The notes beneath the pieces were generated by a model that worked only from the letters and a program-made list of their open reading frames with translations, was not told the origin of the DNA and did no database searches. DNA of 64,000 bases from CAXXHQ01 sp963665265 (GTDB lineage: Bacteria > Planctomycetota > Planctomycetia > Pirellulales > Thermoguttaceae). Location: the NCBI GenBank assembly GCA_963665265.2, contig OY762224.2:1426001-1490000 (forward strand). The letters are read 5' to 3'. Within the stretch, counting starts at the first letter, position 1, and each line of letters opens with the position of its first letter. Made by a program: the position numbers and the translations under genes. Shown piece by piece: positions 41,528 to 50,110 of this stretch.

Positions 41528-41848
41528 TTGTATTACTTCACGATTGATGGCGTAGAATGTCGTTGCGACACGGCAGAGGAGCTTCGAGCAGTTGTCGGCC
41601 GACGAGCGACCGCGCCACGCAAGGCCATGACGGCGGCCAAAGCCGCTAAGAATGGCGCCGACGGTAAGTTCGCAATTGCTGCGAGGCCGGCGATAAAGAG
41701 CACGGAAGACGAGGCTGTGAGGAAGTTACCCTACGTTGGCGGACCCCTTACATGGAATATCGTGAAGAAAATAGGAAAGCAGCTTGGTCGGAATGACGTT
41801 CGCGAGCTGCGCAGCGATCTTAAAACCCGTCAGAAGATGGGCGAATAA
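41528..41848 (+). CDS. Small basic protein, 106 aa, TTG start
   Basis: TTG 41528 follows GGAG at about 8 bases (MYYFTIDGVECRCDTAEELR). An N-terminal strand pair with a helix is followed by a Lys/Ala-rich linker and a helical C-terminus (WNIVKKIGKQLGRNDVRELR). It is perhaps a phage nucleic-acid-binding protein; no family recognised. An intrinsic terminator follows 17 bases after the stop, ending this first plus-strand transcript. Confidence 0.55.
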   Translation: MYYFTIDGVECRCDTAEELRAVVGRRATAPRKAMTAAKAAKNGADGKFAIAARPAIKSTEDEAVRKLPYVGGPLTWNIVKKIGKQLGRNDVRELRSDLKTRQKMGE

Positions 41849-41865
41849 ACGCACAGAATCGGAAT

Positions 41866-41900
41866 CAGCCGTCGGCAAGGAAGCCGGCGGCTGTTTTTTT
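41866..41900 (+). terminator. Rho-independent terminator
   Basis: CAGCCGTCGGC (41866-41876) and GCCGGCGGCTG (41883-41893) pair with one G-U, 6-base loop, then seven T. It closes the transcript of the 40.1-41.8 kb genes. Confidence 0.85.
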
Positions 41901-41940
41901 GCGATCGTCGGTTCTTCGATCTCTCAGGGCAGGTGAACGG

Positions 41941-42180
41941 TCATGCCGATTCAGCGAATTGGAAGGCGTTCGGGGCGATCGCATCCTGACTGAATGACAT
42001 AATGTTAAACAGCTCATCGTTAAGTCGGACGCAGGCGGCTTCAAGGAAGATGCGCCGACGCATCAGTTCGACGGCCTCGCGGACCTCTTCATGGTCTATG
42101 AGGTTAGAATGGTCCGCCGGATTTAGTCTAATGAATTCTTTACCGGTTCCGCGTTTGTACAAAATGACGTATTGTCGCAT
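41941..42180 (-). CDS. Small hypothetical protein, 79 aa, opposite strand
   Basis: ATG 42180 (MRQYVILYKRGTGKEFIRLN) follows GGAG at about 7 bases. The product has a strand-rich N-terminus and a long helix (HEEVREAVELMRRRIFLEAA). It is the only minus-strand gene within the prophage and lies between two plus-strand blocks, so it may be a regulator or a cargo gene. No family recognised. Confidence 0.55.
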   Translation of the reverse strand: MRQYVILYKRGTGKEFIRLNPADHSNLIDHEEVREAVELMRRRIFLEAACVRLNDELFNIMSFSQDAIAPNAFQFAESA

Positions 42181-42405
42181 CGTCGATCTCCATGTGGTTG
42201 GCGTTCTCCGATAGACAACGAACGACGCGGCGGCTTTCCGTCACGATTTTGGGGCTTTTCCGGAGCGAGACTCGATTTCAGCCCGCCAAACGGCGAGTTC
42301 GCCGTGATTTGACGCGACGAGACGGAATCTGCGGAGACATTCCCTTTGTTGGGTATATTTCTTCGATTTTGACGCCACCTTATAGGTACAGAAAGGATTC
42401 TCCCT

Positions 42406-42951
42406 ATGAAACTCGTCTCGGACCCGGCTGATCCGCGTCGGTGCAAGTTCAGCTATCCTCATGAACAGTGCTGGCGGGAGGCTGAATACGGCGCCGAGTT
42501 TTGTCTCGCCCATGGAGGGAGAAGCACGGAAGAGGCGGAGAGCAAACGGTTGATGTTATTGGCTGAAGTCAATAATCGACGCCGACTTGCGGAACTTTCC
42601 GGTCATGACGGCGTCAAATCGCTGCGGGAAGCGGTAGCTTTGACGTACATGCTCATTGAGAAGCAAGTCAACAACGATCCGACGCTGCTTAGCTGCTGCG
42701 GATCAGTCAATAATCTACTCGTGACGCTGACGAAACTTACCAAAGAATGCCTCGCTTTAGAGCAAAACACCGGCGAACTCTTTTCAAAGGAAGCCGCCTA
42801 TCGCCTCGTGCAGTCGATGTGCGCGATCGTTATCGACGAACTTCAAGGCGTCGAAGGCCATGAAGAAATCATCGATCGGATCGCCGACCGCCTCTTTCCG
42901 GCAGTCGGCGCCGCAAGGAATCACGATCTTTTGAAACTGCCGTCCACATAA
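42406..42951 (+). CDS. Phage Cys/His-motif protein, possible small terminase or regulator, 181 aa
   Basis: The N-terminus has a Cys-x(9)-Cys-x(10)-Cys-x(2)-His motif (CKFSYPHEQC, then FCLAHGG at about residue 32-38), the pattern of a small phage zinc finger of the CxxxC...C-x-x-H-G-G type. The helical remainder (about 60-170) could oligomerise. Such proteins sometimes sit just ahead of the terminase as its small subunit, but here the large subunit is 3.7 kb downstream, so this is a guess. The upstream 225 bases hold a probable promoter that I could not define. Confidence 0.5.
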   Translation: MKLVSDPADPRRCKFSYPHEQCWREAEYGAEFCLAHGGRSTEEAESKRLMLLAEVNNRRRLAELSGHDGVKSLREAVALTYMLIEKQVNNDPTLLSCCGSVNNLLVTLTKLTKECLALEQNTGELFSKEAAYRLVQSMCAIVIDELQGVEGHEEIIDRIADRLFPAVGAARNHDLLKLPST

Positions 42952-43116
42952 ATCCCCGCCGTGGATCGCATCTGCGGCATACCCTTTTGCAGACGTTTCC
43001 TCCCGCACGGTCGGCTGCAAACGACGTGCGGTTCCCTGGTCGGACGATCGCCGCCAGGGTTGCATTATTCTTAGGCGACTCTTGCTCCGTTGAGGCTTCG
43101 TATCGCTCCATCGACG

Positions 43117-43269
43117 ATGCGCCGGCGTGAGTCGTTTAACGAAACCCGCTACGAAGTCAGCAACTCGCTGGACCAATATCTTTACTACGGTGAGTTCCTG
43201 CGAGTGAAGTCGAAAAGCTGGTCGGAACGCCAGTCCAGCGTTTTGGTTCGGAGCGATAACCATGTGTAG
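43117..43269 (+). CDS. Very small protein, 50 aa
   Basis: From ATG 43117 the frame reads MRRRESFNETRYEV and onward to TAG 43269, overlapping the next gene's ATG at 43262. An in-frame TTG at 43090 would add nine residues. The sequence is polar with a Tyr-rich centre (LDQYLYYGEFLRV). Codon use is like its neighbours. Found by direct reading. Function unknown. Confidence 0.45.
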   Translation: MRRRESFNETRYEVSNSLDQYLYYGEFLRVKSKSWSERQSSVLVRSDNHV

Positions 43270-43858
43270 ACCTCAGTTCAGAGACGTGAATGACGTCCGC
43301 CCCGGCGACATTATCGGCTTCAGCGGCGAATGCTTAATTAGCGACCTCGTTAATATCGCCACCTATGGGATTCCTCGTTGGGGAATCAGCCATGTCGGGA
43401 TTATGGGCGAGGCCGCAGACGGCCGGTTGCTGCTGTTCGAGTCCACGACCCTCGACGGCCTCCCCTGCGAAATCATGGGAAAGCCCATCCTTGGAACGCA
43501 GGCTCATGGCCTTGACTCCGTTCTTGCGGCATATCGAGGTAAGGTCTGGCGTTATCCCTTGTCTCGTTCGCTCTATGACGACGAACGGCGACGCCTCACC
43601 GATTTCTTAATGGGAACGATCGGCATGCCCTATGACGAAATGGGGGCGTTTCGATCAGGCGGCCTAGGGCTTTCGTGGATCGAGTCGCTTTTTCGGGAGC
43701 AGGACTTGACGAAAATCTTCTGCTCGGAGTGGTGCTGTGCGGCCCATGCGGCAATCGGCGTCTTTCGGACGGACAACGCAAGTCGTTGGAATCCAAACCG
43801 CTTTGTGCGATCGGAACGCAAACAAGGCATTTTGCTTAAACCCTGGAGAATGAAATGA
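43262..43858 (+). CDS. Permuted NlpC/P60-like (YiiX/YebB type) cysteine hydrolase
   Basis: The product has DVRPGDIIGFSGECLISDLV near residues 10-30, WGISHVGIMGE with the catalytic His at about 44, LLLFESTTLDG with a conserved Glu-Ser, then GMPYDEMGAF and FCSEWCCAAH with the Cys at about residue 156. This is the circularly permuted papain-like order (His first, Cys last) of the YiiX/YebB/LRAT-like group of NlpC/P60 enzymes. They act on lipids, amides or peptidoglycan peptides; the substrate here is unknown. There is no signal peptide. The stop overlaps the next ATG (ATGA). Confidence 0.72.
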   Translation: MCRPQFRDVNDVRPGDIIGFSGECLISDLVNIATYGIPRWGISHVGIMGEAADGRLLLFESTTLDGLPCEIMGKPILGTQAHGLDSVLAAYRGKVWRYPLSRSLYDDERRRLTDFLMGTIGMPYDEMGAFRSGGLGLSWIESLFREQDLTKIFCSEWCCAAHAAIGVFRTDNASRWNPNRFVRSERKQGILLKPWRMK

Positions 43859-44427
43859 AAAAACTCCTGGCAGTTGTCGTTCTTTCGCTGGCGCTGACAG
43901 GTTGCGAGGTCGTGATCGACTTCGGCGAGCCAGATATGGGGAAAACCCCGGCCGTCAGGTATGAGTATCCGACCGTCAACCTGCCCATCTCGCTTCGGCA
44001 ATCGAATTGGTTGGGCAGCAAGAACGAAGGCTCTTGCGTGCATGCGACGATGACTAGCCTTCTCCGCTGGCAAGGCCGTTACAACACGGCTGACTACTGG
44101 CGAAAGAACTACGGAAACGGCGAGTCGCCGGAAGACCTCGCAGCGAAGTTTGACCGCGAAAGAATGCGCTACGCTTACGTCACGGACGGTGACGTGAGTT
44201 TTTTGGAATGGGCTTGCTCGACGCGCCGCGGTTGCGGCGTGACCGTCATGGGCGGGCGGCACATGGTGGCCCTGGTCCACTTCGATGAGGAGTGGGCGGG
44301 GATTTTGGACAACAACGACGTCAACAAAATCACATGGGTTCCCCGTGACACCTTTGTGAGCGAATGGCAGAACTCGAACGGGTGGGCGGTTACGCCTGTG
44401 TACAACCCGGCCCCGCCCCTGCCCTAA
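43855..44427 (+). CDS. Lipoprotein with C39-like papain fold
   Basis: The lipobox reads LVVLSLALTGC with the lipidated Cys at about 17. The mature part has GSCVHATMTSLLRW (candidate Cys at about 61 at a helix start, as in papain-like folds), and GGRHMVALVHFDEEWAGILD with a His at about 136 and Asn at about 149 (DNNDVN), i.e. Cys-His-Asn in the C39-peptidase order. The family assignment comes from the motif order only. A lipidated hydrolase before the terminase is unusual; it might modify the envelope or interfere with superinfection, but that is inference. Coupled to both neighbours. Confidence 0.65.
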   Translation: MKKLLAVVVLSLALTGCEVVIDFGEPDMGKTPAVRYEYPTVNLPISLRQSNWLGSKNEGSCVHATMTSLLRWQGRYNTADYWRKNYGNGESPEDLAAKFDRERMRYAYVTDGDVSFLEWACSTRRGCGVTVMGGRHMVALVHFDEEWAGILDNNDVNKITWVPRDTFVSEWQNSNGWAVTPVYNPAPPLP

Positions 44428-44437
44428 AGGAGAGAAC

Positions 44438-45082
44438 ATGATCCGCTATCTGTTAGCCGTCGCTCTATCGGCGGCCGCGTGTGGTGTGCATGCTTGGGCC
44501 GGTGAATCCGCGATGAAAGCCGACGCCGCCTATGGAGTGCGTTACGCCCAGGAAAAGGTCTTAGCGTTGCCGCAGGATCAGGAGACGCCCTATCTGACAT
44601 TGTTCGGCGAGAGGAACGATCCGAAGTTTCGAGAAATGGTGAAGTGGTTCGACGCGAACGGCGCTCTGGTCGCCATGAAGAAGCAGACCCACTTCAACGT
44701 GATCTATAGCGATACGCCAATGTATCGTGAGCGATATGCAAGCACGATGCCGGCGCTTCCATGCGTTCGTTTGCAGGCGGTCGGCGAAGACGAACCTGCG
44801 GCGGAGTTCGCGGGAATCAACGTGCCAATGACGGCCGACGCCTTGGCGCGCGGATTGAACGCGCAAGCGGCGTCCGCTGAGTGTTTCCGAGGGCGTCATC
44901 GTCAGCCGCAGCCAATTGAGCCCCCTGTCGATCCTCCCCCGCAGCCCTTGCCGCCCGTTACTCCTCCTCCGGCGCCGAAAAGCGACCTGACGTGGGCTCT
45001 GTTGGGCGTATTGGCCGTTGCGGGGCTGGGGCTGGGCGTCGCCAAGCACTTCTCGGATGCGTACCACGGCCGCAAAGCGTAA
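44438..45082 (+). CDS. Exported protein with Pro-rich linker and C-terminal membrane helix, 214 aa
   Basis: Signal sequence (MIRYLLAVALSAAACGVHAWA) followed by a small alpha/beta domain (about 30-140) with a thioredoxin-like look (TPYLTLFGER, HFNVIYSDTP, MPALPCVRLQ) but no CxxC. A Pro-rich stretch (about 155-180) then leads to a membrane helix (LTWALLGVLAVAGLGLGVAK). It would be anchored with its domain outside. No family recognised. RBS AAGGAGAG directly precedes the ATG. Confidence 0.6.
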   Translation: MIRYLLAVALSAAACGVHAWAGESAMKADAAYGVRYAQEKVLALPQDQETPYLTLFGERNDPKFREMVKWFDANGALVAMKKQTHFNVIYSDTPMYRERYASTMPALPCVRLQAVGEDEPAAEFAGINVPMTADALARGLNAQAASAECFRGRHRQPQPIEPPVDPPPQPLPPVTPPPAPKSDLTWALLGVLAVAGLGLGVAKHFSDAYHGRKA

Positions 45083-45121
45083 AGACGGCGTCAACCACAA
45101 ACCACGAAAGAGAGAAAGAAG

Positions 45122-45541
45122 ATGTTCGTTATGACCCCTGCAACAGTCGCCCTGTGCGTTTGCGTGCCCCTGTTAGCCTTTTTCATCGGAAAGTGGCTAT
45201 TCGGTAAGGACACGGAGATTGAGAATCGCCGACGATCCGCCGCTAAGCTGGCCGCGAAGCTCCAGTCGATCGGCCTCAAAAAAACGCCTGACTTTTTGAT
45301 TGACTACAGCGTCGGAGACTATTCCGGCATGGCCAACAAGATTCACATGCTGGCCGACTTGTTCCTCAGCGGAGACGAGCCAGTGCTGGCGGAAGTCGAT
45401 ACCGTCTTCCGCAACGTGTTTGAGAGCAAGCTCAAGACCGAGGAGGGCCGTGCGTGGATCGCCGCAAAGTTGGCCGAAGTGACCAAGGCCGCCGAATCCG
45501 CCAAGTCTGCGGTGGAAACCGTGACGAAAGTCGCCGTCTAG
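45122..45541 (+). CDS. Small membrane-anchored helical protein, 139 aa
   Basis: An N-terminal membrane helix (ATVALCVCVPLLAFFIGKWLF) is followed by charged and helical residues ending in an Ala/Lys-rich helix (AKLAEVTKAAESAKSAVETV). It could be a holin-like or spanin-like lysis component by position and topology, but no diagnostic motif is present. RBS GAGAGAAAGAAG lies upstream. Its TAG overlaps the GTG of the next gene. Confidence 0.55.
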   Translation: MFVMTPATVALCVCVPLLAFFIGKWLFGKDTEIENRRRSAAKLAAKLQSIGLKKTPDFLIDYSVGDYSGMANKIHMLADLFLSGDEPVLAEVDTVFRNVFESKLKTEEGRAWIAAKLAEVTKAAESAKSAVETVTKVAV

Positions 45542-45873
45542 TGTGCGTTCTTCGCTCCGCGGCGCTGGCCGTTCTTTTTCTAGCGACAGGATGCAGCGAT
45601 CAGGAATCGCCTCTATTGGGCCCTTCTCTTGTCGCCGTTCATGCGACCTGGTGCCAATCCTGTCAACGCGATAGGCCGCTATTGTCCGAAGTCGCTCACG
45701 AGTTCCCGGTCACGGAAATAGACTTTGACTCGCAGCGAGGACTCGCGGACCGCTACGGCGTGCGATCATTGCCCGCTTATATCATCCTTTTCGGCGGGCG
45801 TGAAGTCGGTCGAACGGTTGATCTCCGATCGGCCATCAGCGCGCTTCGCGAGCTCAAACGGCGGCGCCCGTGA
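45541..45873 (+). CDS. Thioredoxin-like lipoprotein, 110 aa
   Basis: I place the start at GTG 45541 (CVLRSAALAVLFLATGCSDQ), overlapping the TAG of the preceding gene; a longer frame from 45454 would run inside that gene. A lipobox (LFLATGC) is followed by a minimal thioredoxin fold: LVAVHATWCQSCQRDRPLLS with the redox CxxC (CQSC), VTEIDFDSQRGLADRYGV, and RSLPAYIILFGG with the conserved cis-Pro. It would act at the outer face of a membrane, exchanging disulfides. Such a gene within phage late genes is uncommon. Confidence 0.78.
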   Translation: MCVLRSAALAVLFLATGCSDQESPLLGPSLVAVHATWCQSCQRDRPLLSEVAHEFPVTEIDFDSQRGLADRYGVRSLPAYIILFGGREVGRTVDLRSAISALRELKRRRP

Positions 45874-45957
45874 CTCAGCGGCCCTCGCAACGGCGAGGGC
45901 CGCTTCATCGATCCACCACATGACGTCGTGGGTCCATGAAGCGAGAGGAGCATTCGC

Positions 45958-46332
45958 ATGGCAGTACGCAATAAAAGAAAGTGCCGCAATTGTCCCCAGG
46001 AGGACATGTCGATGACGACGCACGCGCCGACAATGACGCAAGGCGTAACGACGCTTCAGATCACGTCTCGAAGCGAAGGCGAACGCCTCTGGAATCACGC
46101 TCTTTTCGGTGCGGGCGCATGCGTCGGCATGATTGAAGGCTACTGCCGCCTTGACATGCCGGGGATTCCGATCGCGGCCGTCAAGGCGCTTGTCACTCGG
46201 CTGCAAGCAGTCATCACGAAAATCGAGATCACGAATGAAGTTCAACCTGCCCCGCAGCGACTCTCCCCTGATGAAAGTGACCGCGCGAGCGAGGAACTGG
46301 ACGGCGAAGAGATACCTGGGACCGTTCAATAG
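45958..46332 (+). CDS. Hypothetical phage protein, 124 aa
   Basis: ATG 45958 (MAVRNKRKCRNCPQEDMSMT) follows GAGAGGAG. Near the N-terminus is a Cys pair (CRNC); the rest is helical and acidic at the end (SPDESDRASEELDGEEIPG). It overlaps the next frame and precedes the large terminase, a place where small terminase subunits often sit. No family recognised. Confidence 0.5.
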   Translation: MAVRNKRKCRNCPQEDMSMTTHAPTMTQGVTTLQITSRSEGERLWNHALFGAGACVGMIEGYCRLDMPGIPIAAVKALVTRLQAVITKIEITNEVQPAPQRLSPDESDRASEELDGEEIPGTVQ

Positions 46333-46639
46333 GGAATGCGAATTCGTCGTTCCCGACGAGATCGCCGACGACGAAGTGGAAGTGACGGCCGAGGGGTGCG
46401 ACGACTTGGGCCAACCCTTGGAGCCGCCGCTGATCGTCAAAGCGGCTATACGAATGGCGACAAACGTCCTACCAAAGCGCGAAGCGGTCGCGCCGGCCGA
46501 TTCAAATCCCGCACTGCGCTCGAAGCATAGGCGGCGGAAGTCAAATCGCAGGCAGGATGAGGCGGCGCAAGAGGAGCGGCCAAGCGACCAACCGCTTCGT
46601 GCCGGATATGCGGGCAATAATGAGCGAGACGCAGAATGA
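46235..46639 (+). CDS. Small phage protein before the terminase, 134 aa
   Basis: The frame is open from 46133, but the ATG at 46235 (MKFNLPRSDSPLMKVTARAR) is the first start giving phage-like sequence; ATG 46271 is another option. The N-terminal part (NWTAKRYLGPFNRECEFVVP) recalls small phage head or terminase-associated proteins; the C-terminus is basic (RSKHRRRKSNRRQ). The gene overlaps the preceding gene by about 100 bases and the terminase gene by 20 bases. Confidence 0.45.
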   Translation: MKFNLPRSDSPLMKVTARARNWTAKRYLGPFNRECEFVVPDEIADDEVEVTAEGCDDLGQPLEPPLIVKAAIRMATNVLPKREAVAPADSNPALRSKHRRRKSNRRQDEAAQEERPSDQPLRAGYAGNNERDAE

Positions 46640-48293
46640 GCTTCCGGCTTGGGCCGCCGACCATTTTAGAACAAACAACTTGACCACATGTTACCGGTGG
46701 GCCGCCTATCGCCGGATCATGAGCGGCGATTTTCCCGGCCCCTATTCGGATACGTTTCATCCCTGGGTCCGGGAGATGCACGACTCGTGGGCGCCGTTCA
46801 ACTGGGCTATGAAGGGCGCGCAATTGGGCGTGACCGAAGTGGCCGTGAACCGGGCTCTCTACACGATTGACAAGCTTAGGCGGGACGTAATGTACGTCCT
46901 GCCGACAACGAAAAACGCAAGTAAGTTCAGCAAGGGACGCTTCGGGCCGGCGTTGGCCTTGAGCCCTTATCTCAAATCGATCTTTACCGACGTTAATTCG
47001 GTTGACCTGAAGCAGGCCGGCACGAACTGCCTCTACATCAGCGGCTCGCGCGGCGACAGTAACCTTAAATCCGTACCTGTGTCCGAACTCATCCTCGACG
47101 AAGTCGATGAGATGGACCAAAAGGCGATCTGGCTGGCCCTGACTCGCCTCGACGGACATATTGAAAAGCACGTGTGGGGCATCTCGACGCCGACCGTCCA
47201 CAATCACGGCATCCATAAGCTGTATATAACGAGCACGCAGGAGCATTTCGTATTCCCGTGCCCAGGTTGTTCGCGGCGTATTTTTCTTTCGTGGCCGGAT
47301 AACGTCGAGATCGTCGGCGAGAGCGTCACCGATCCGCGTTGCTCGCAATCCTATCTCAAGTGCCATCTCTGCGGGACTCGCCTCGAACACCAAGCCAAGC
47401 CCGAGTTTCTCAAGAACGCCAAGTGGGTCTCGATGAGCCCTAACGGGAATCCCGATCATCGGGGTTTTCATATCTCGCAACTTTACTCGTTCACGAAAAC
47501 CCCCGGCGAACTGGTCGTCTGCTATTTTCGCGGTTTCGGGGATGAGTTGGCCAACAAGGAGTTTCATAACTCCCAGCTTGGGTTGCCGTTCGTCAGCGAC
47601 GGCGCTCAGGTCACTGACGACATGATCGACCGTTCAATTCGGTCTCATACGAAAAACGACCCTCGCCCCATGGTAGGCGGCGAACGCATCATTACGCTGG
47701 GCGTCGATGTCGGCGACTGGAGCTACTACGAAGTTTGCGAATGGTTCTTCGACGAATACAGTCTGGATATTAACGCCGGCGCTCAAGCGAAGGTTCTTTG
47801 CGAAGGTAAGTTTTGGCGCGAGCAATTCGATTCGGAATTGAATCGATTAATGCGGGAATGGCAAGTTCTCACGTGCGTGATCGACGCCGATCCCTGGATT
47901 CTTGAAGCCCGCCGTTTCGCTCGTCGCTTTCCGGGGCACGTTTACTTATGCCGTTATCGTCGCGGCGTCACGGCCAAGGAGATCGCCATTTCCGATGAGG
48001 ATGACGACGCGCCGGTAATCACGGTCGATCGCTCGAACTGGTTGAGCGCGGCGCTGGGCCGATTCAAGACCGCCCCGACTCGCATTCTCTTGCCGGCCGA
48101 CGTATCGCTCGAATATCGCGAGCATATCAAGAGTCTCGTGGGCACTTACGAACGCGATGAGTTCGGCAACCCCATCTACGTCTACAAAGAAACCGGGCCG
48201 GACCACTTCGCTCACTCCCGAGCCTACGCCGAAATGGCTCTGCCGCTTGTGGCGATGCAAGTGACCAATAAGGAGGTGAAGGCTTTTCTATGA
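46620..48293 (+). CDS. Phage terminase large subunit (GpA type)
   Basis: The start is taken as ATG 46620 (MSETQNELPAWAADHFRTNN); 46608 and 46557 are alternatives. The ATPase part has KGAQLGVTEVAV (adenine/Walker A-like) at about residue 63-74 and SELILDEVDEMD (Walker B with catalytic acid) at about 158-169. A zinc ribbon (CPGC...CHLC) lies at about 210-250. The nuclease part carries LGVDVGDWSYYEV, DADPW and ETGPDHFAHSRAYAEMAL, the Asp residues of the RNase-H-like nuclease. GpA-type terminases cut and package DNA into the procapsid; the order here supports that role. ATGA overlap with the portal gene. Confidence 0.88.
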   Translation: MSETQNELPAWAADHFRTNNLTTCYRWAAYRRIMSGDFPGPYSDTFHPWVREMHDSWAPFNWAMKGAQLGVTEVAVNRALYTIDKLRRDVMYVLPTTKNASKFSKGRFGPALALSPYLKSIFTDVNSVDLKQAGTNCLYISGSRGDSNLKSVPVSELILDEVDEMDQKAIWLALTRLDGHIEKHVWGISTPTVHNHGIHKLYITSTQEHFVFPCPGCSRRIFLSWPDNVEIVGESVTDPRCSQSYLKCHLCGTRLEHQAKPEFLKNAKWVSMSPNGNPDHRGFHISQLYSFTKTPGELVVCYFRGFGDELANKEFHNSQLGLPFVSDGAQVTDDMIDRSIRSHTKNDPRPMVGGERIITLGVDVGDWSYYEVCEWFFDEYSLDINAGAQAKVLCEGKFWREQFDSELNRLMREWQVLTCVIDADPWILEARRFARRFPGHVYLCRYRRGVTAKEIAISDEDDDAPVITVDRSNWLSAALGRFKTAPTRILLPADVSLEYREHIKSLVGTYERDEFGNPIYVYKETGPDHFAHSRAYAEMALPLVAMQVTNKEVKAFL

Positions 48294-50107
48294 CCGTATA
48301 TCAGACTCGCATCATTGATAGCCGGCATCCGAACTTCCTGACTAACGTTAGCGATTGGGAGAAATGGCGATTGACGTACCTAGGCGGCGATGAGTTCCGC
48401 AACAGGTATCTCGAACGTTTCACTAGTCGCGAGGACATGCCCGATTTCGAGGCCCGCAAACGACTTACCCCGATTCCCAGCTTCGCCAAAGCCGCGATCA
48501 ATCGCATCCGCAATTCGATCTTTCAAAGGATGCACGACATCACGCGACGAGACGGCGCCCCAAGCTACCAGCGGGCAATCGCCGGGCTTGATCAGGGCGT
48601 TGATCGTCGCGGCAGCACGATGAACGCATTCCTCGGCGTCAAATGCCTGACGGAGCTTCTCGTTATGGGGCGAGTAGGCGTCTTCGTGGATAACTCCGTC
48701 GTCATCGGTGAGACGCTGGCGGACGTCGGCGCCGCCCGTCCGTATCTCTACGCCTACCAGGTCGAGGACATTTTGAGTTGGGCATGCACGAAGCCTGACG
48801 ATCCAAGCGAGTTTCAATCGCTGCTGTTGCGAGACACTTGTTTGGACTGCGACTTAGCGACGATGTTGCCGCTCAAACAGTTTCAACGTTTCCGCCTGCT
48901 CTGGGTCAATCCGGACACCGGTAGGGTGAACCTGCAATTCTACTCGTCGGAAGGCGACCCGATCGACCGCGACGGAAACCCTGGCGGCCCTATCGAGCTT
49001 GAATTGGCCCGCATCCCCTTCGTCATGCTCGACCTGGGCGACTCCCTGATTAAGGACATCTGCAATCATCAGATCGCCTTGCTTAATTTGGCGTCGAGCG
49101 ACGTGAACTTCGCCTTGAAGGCGAACTTTCCGTTCTACATCGAACAGCGTGATCTCCGTGCGGTGGGGAGCCACTTAAAACAGGCGGCGAATCCGGACGG
49201 GACCGCCGCGACCGGCGGACAGACCTCGCACGACAATGAGATCATGATCGGCGCCACGCGAGGGCGCGCCTACGACGTCAAAGCCCAAGCGCCGGCGTTC
49301 ATCAATCCGTCGCCTGATCCTCTCAAGGCGTCAATGGACCTGCGGGAGGAGATCGCTCAAGAGATCGCCCGACTGGTAAACCTGGGAGTTGAGGCGCTCG
49401 GATCGAAGATGCCTTCCGGAGTGCAGGCCCTCGACAGCGGCGGCTTGGAAGCCGGACTCAGTTATATCGGGCTTGTGCTCGAAAGCGCAGAGAGAAAGAT
49501 CGCGGAGTTTTGGGCCACCTACGAAGATCGCGTCGTCACTCGACGCAAGATAGCCACGGTCAAGTACCCGGATCGGTATTCGCTGAAGACGGACAAAGAT
49601 CGAATTGACGAGGCCACTTCCTTATCGAAGTTGATGAGCAGCGTGCCTGGTCAAACGGTCAAGCGTGAAATCAGCAAGAGCATCATGCAAGCTTTGCTTG
49701 GCGGCAAGGTGAGCGTCGATACCATCACGAAAATCAACGGCGAGATCGACGAGTCCTCCTATACGACGAGCGATCCGACCACGATTCTTCAAGCGGTCGA
49801 AGCCGGCTTGTGCGGAGAAAAGACGGGCTCGATGGCCCTTGGGTTCGGTCCTGACGAGCATATTCAAGCTAAGAAAGACCACGCCGAACGTGCGGCTCGC
49901 GTCGCGCGAGCGCAGGCAAGCGTGAAGGGATCGAACAATTCGATGGGCGGCGATCCGGCCGCTCGCGGAGTTCCCGAATTGTCTGCAAACCTTCAGGCGT
50001 CGAAGCAAGAAAAGAAACAAGGTCGGGACAAGACGCTCCACGACGGCAAGCGTCGGCGAGTTCGCGGCCAGGGCCGATCGTCAAGCCAAGAGGCCGGACA
50101 GGAGTAG
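48290..50107 (+). CDS. Phage portal protein (DUF4055-like), 605 aa
   Basis: The product begins MTVYQTRIIDSRHPNFLTN and runs through a portal-like core: FAKAAINRIRNSIFQRM, LTELLVMGRVGVFVDNSV, YLYAYQVEDILSW (the typical portal hairpin) and IPFVMLDLGDSLIKDICNHQ. The C-terminal part is helical with a Lys/Arg-rich end. This is the DUF4055 family of portal proteins found next to GpA-type terminases and P22-type coats. It forms the dodecameric DNA entry ring of the capsid. Overlaps the terminase gene by 4 bases (ATGA). The last about 40 residues are low complexity. Confidence 0.82.
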   Translation: MTVYQTRIIDSRHPNFLTNVSDWEKWRLTYLGGDEFRNRYLERFTSREDMPDFEARKRLTPIPSFAKAAINRIRNSIFQRMHDITRRDGAPSYQRAIAGLDQGVDRRGSTMNAFLGVKCLTELLVMGRVGVFVDNSVVIGETLADVGAARPYLYAYQVEDILSWACTKPDDPSEFQSLLLRDTCLDCDLATMLPLKQFQRFRLLWVNPDTGRVNLQFYSSEGDPIDRDGNPGGPIELELARIPFVMLDLGDSLIKDICNHQIALLNLASSDVNFALKANFPFYIEQRDLRAVGSHLKQAANPDGTAATGGQTSHDNEIMIGATRGRAYDVKAQAPAFINPSPDPLKASMDLREEIAQEIARLVNLGVEALGSKMPSGVQALDSGGLEAGLSYIGLVLESAERKIAEFWATYEDRVVTRRKIATVKYPDRYSLKTDKDRIDEATSLSKLMSSVPGQTVKREISKSIMQALLGGKVSVDTITKINGEIDESSYTTSDPTTILQAVEAGLCGEKTGSMALGFGPDEHIQAKKDHAERAARVARAQASVKGSNNSMGGDPAARGVPELSANLQASKQEKKQGRDKTLHDGKRRRVRGQGRSSSQEAGQE

Positions 50108-50110
50108 ATG

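Noticed and set aside
43630..44439. Minus-strand frame of 269 codons opposite the NlpC/P60-like and C39-like genes
   Set aside because: Shadow frame; the plus-strand products have clear motifs and a lipobox.
46446..47567. Minus-strand frame of 373 codons opposite the terminase
   Set aside because: Shadow of the terminase gene, no ribosome site or family features.
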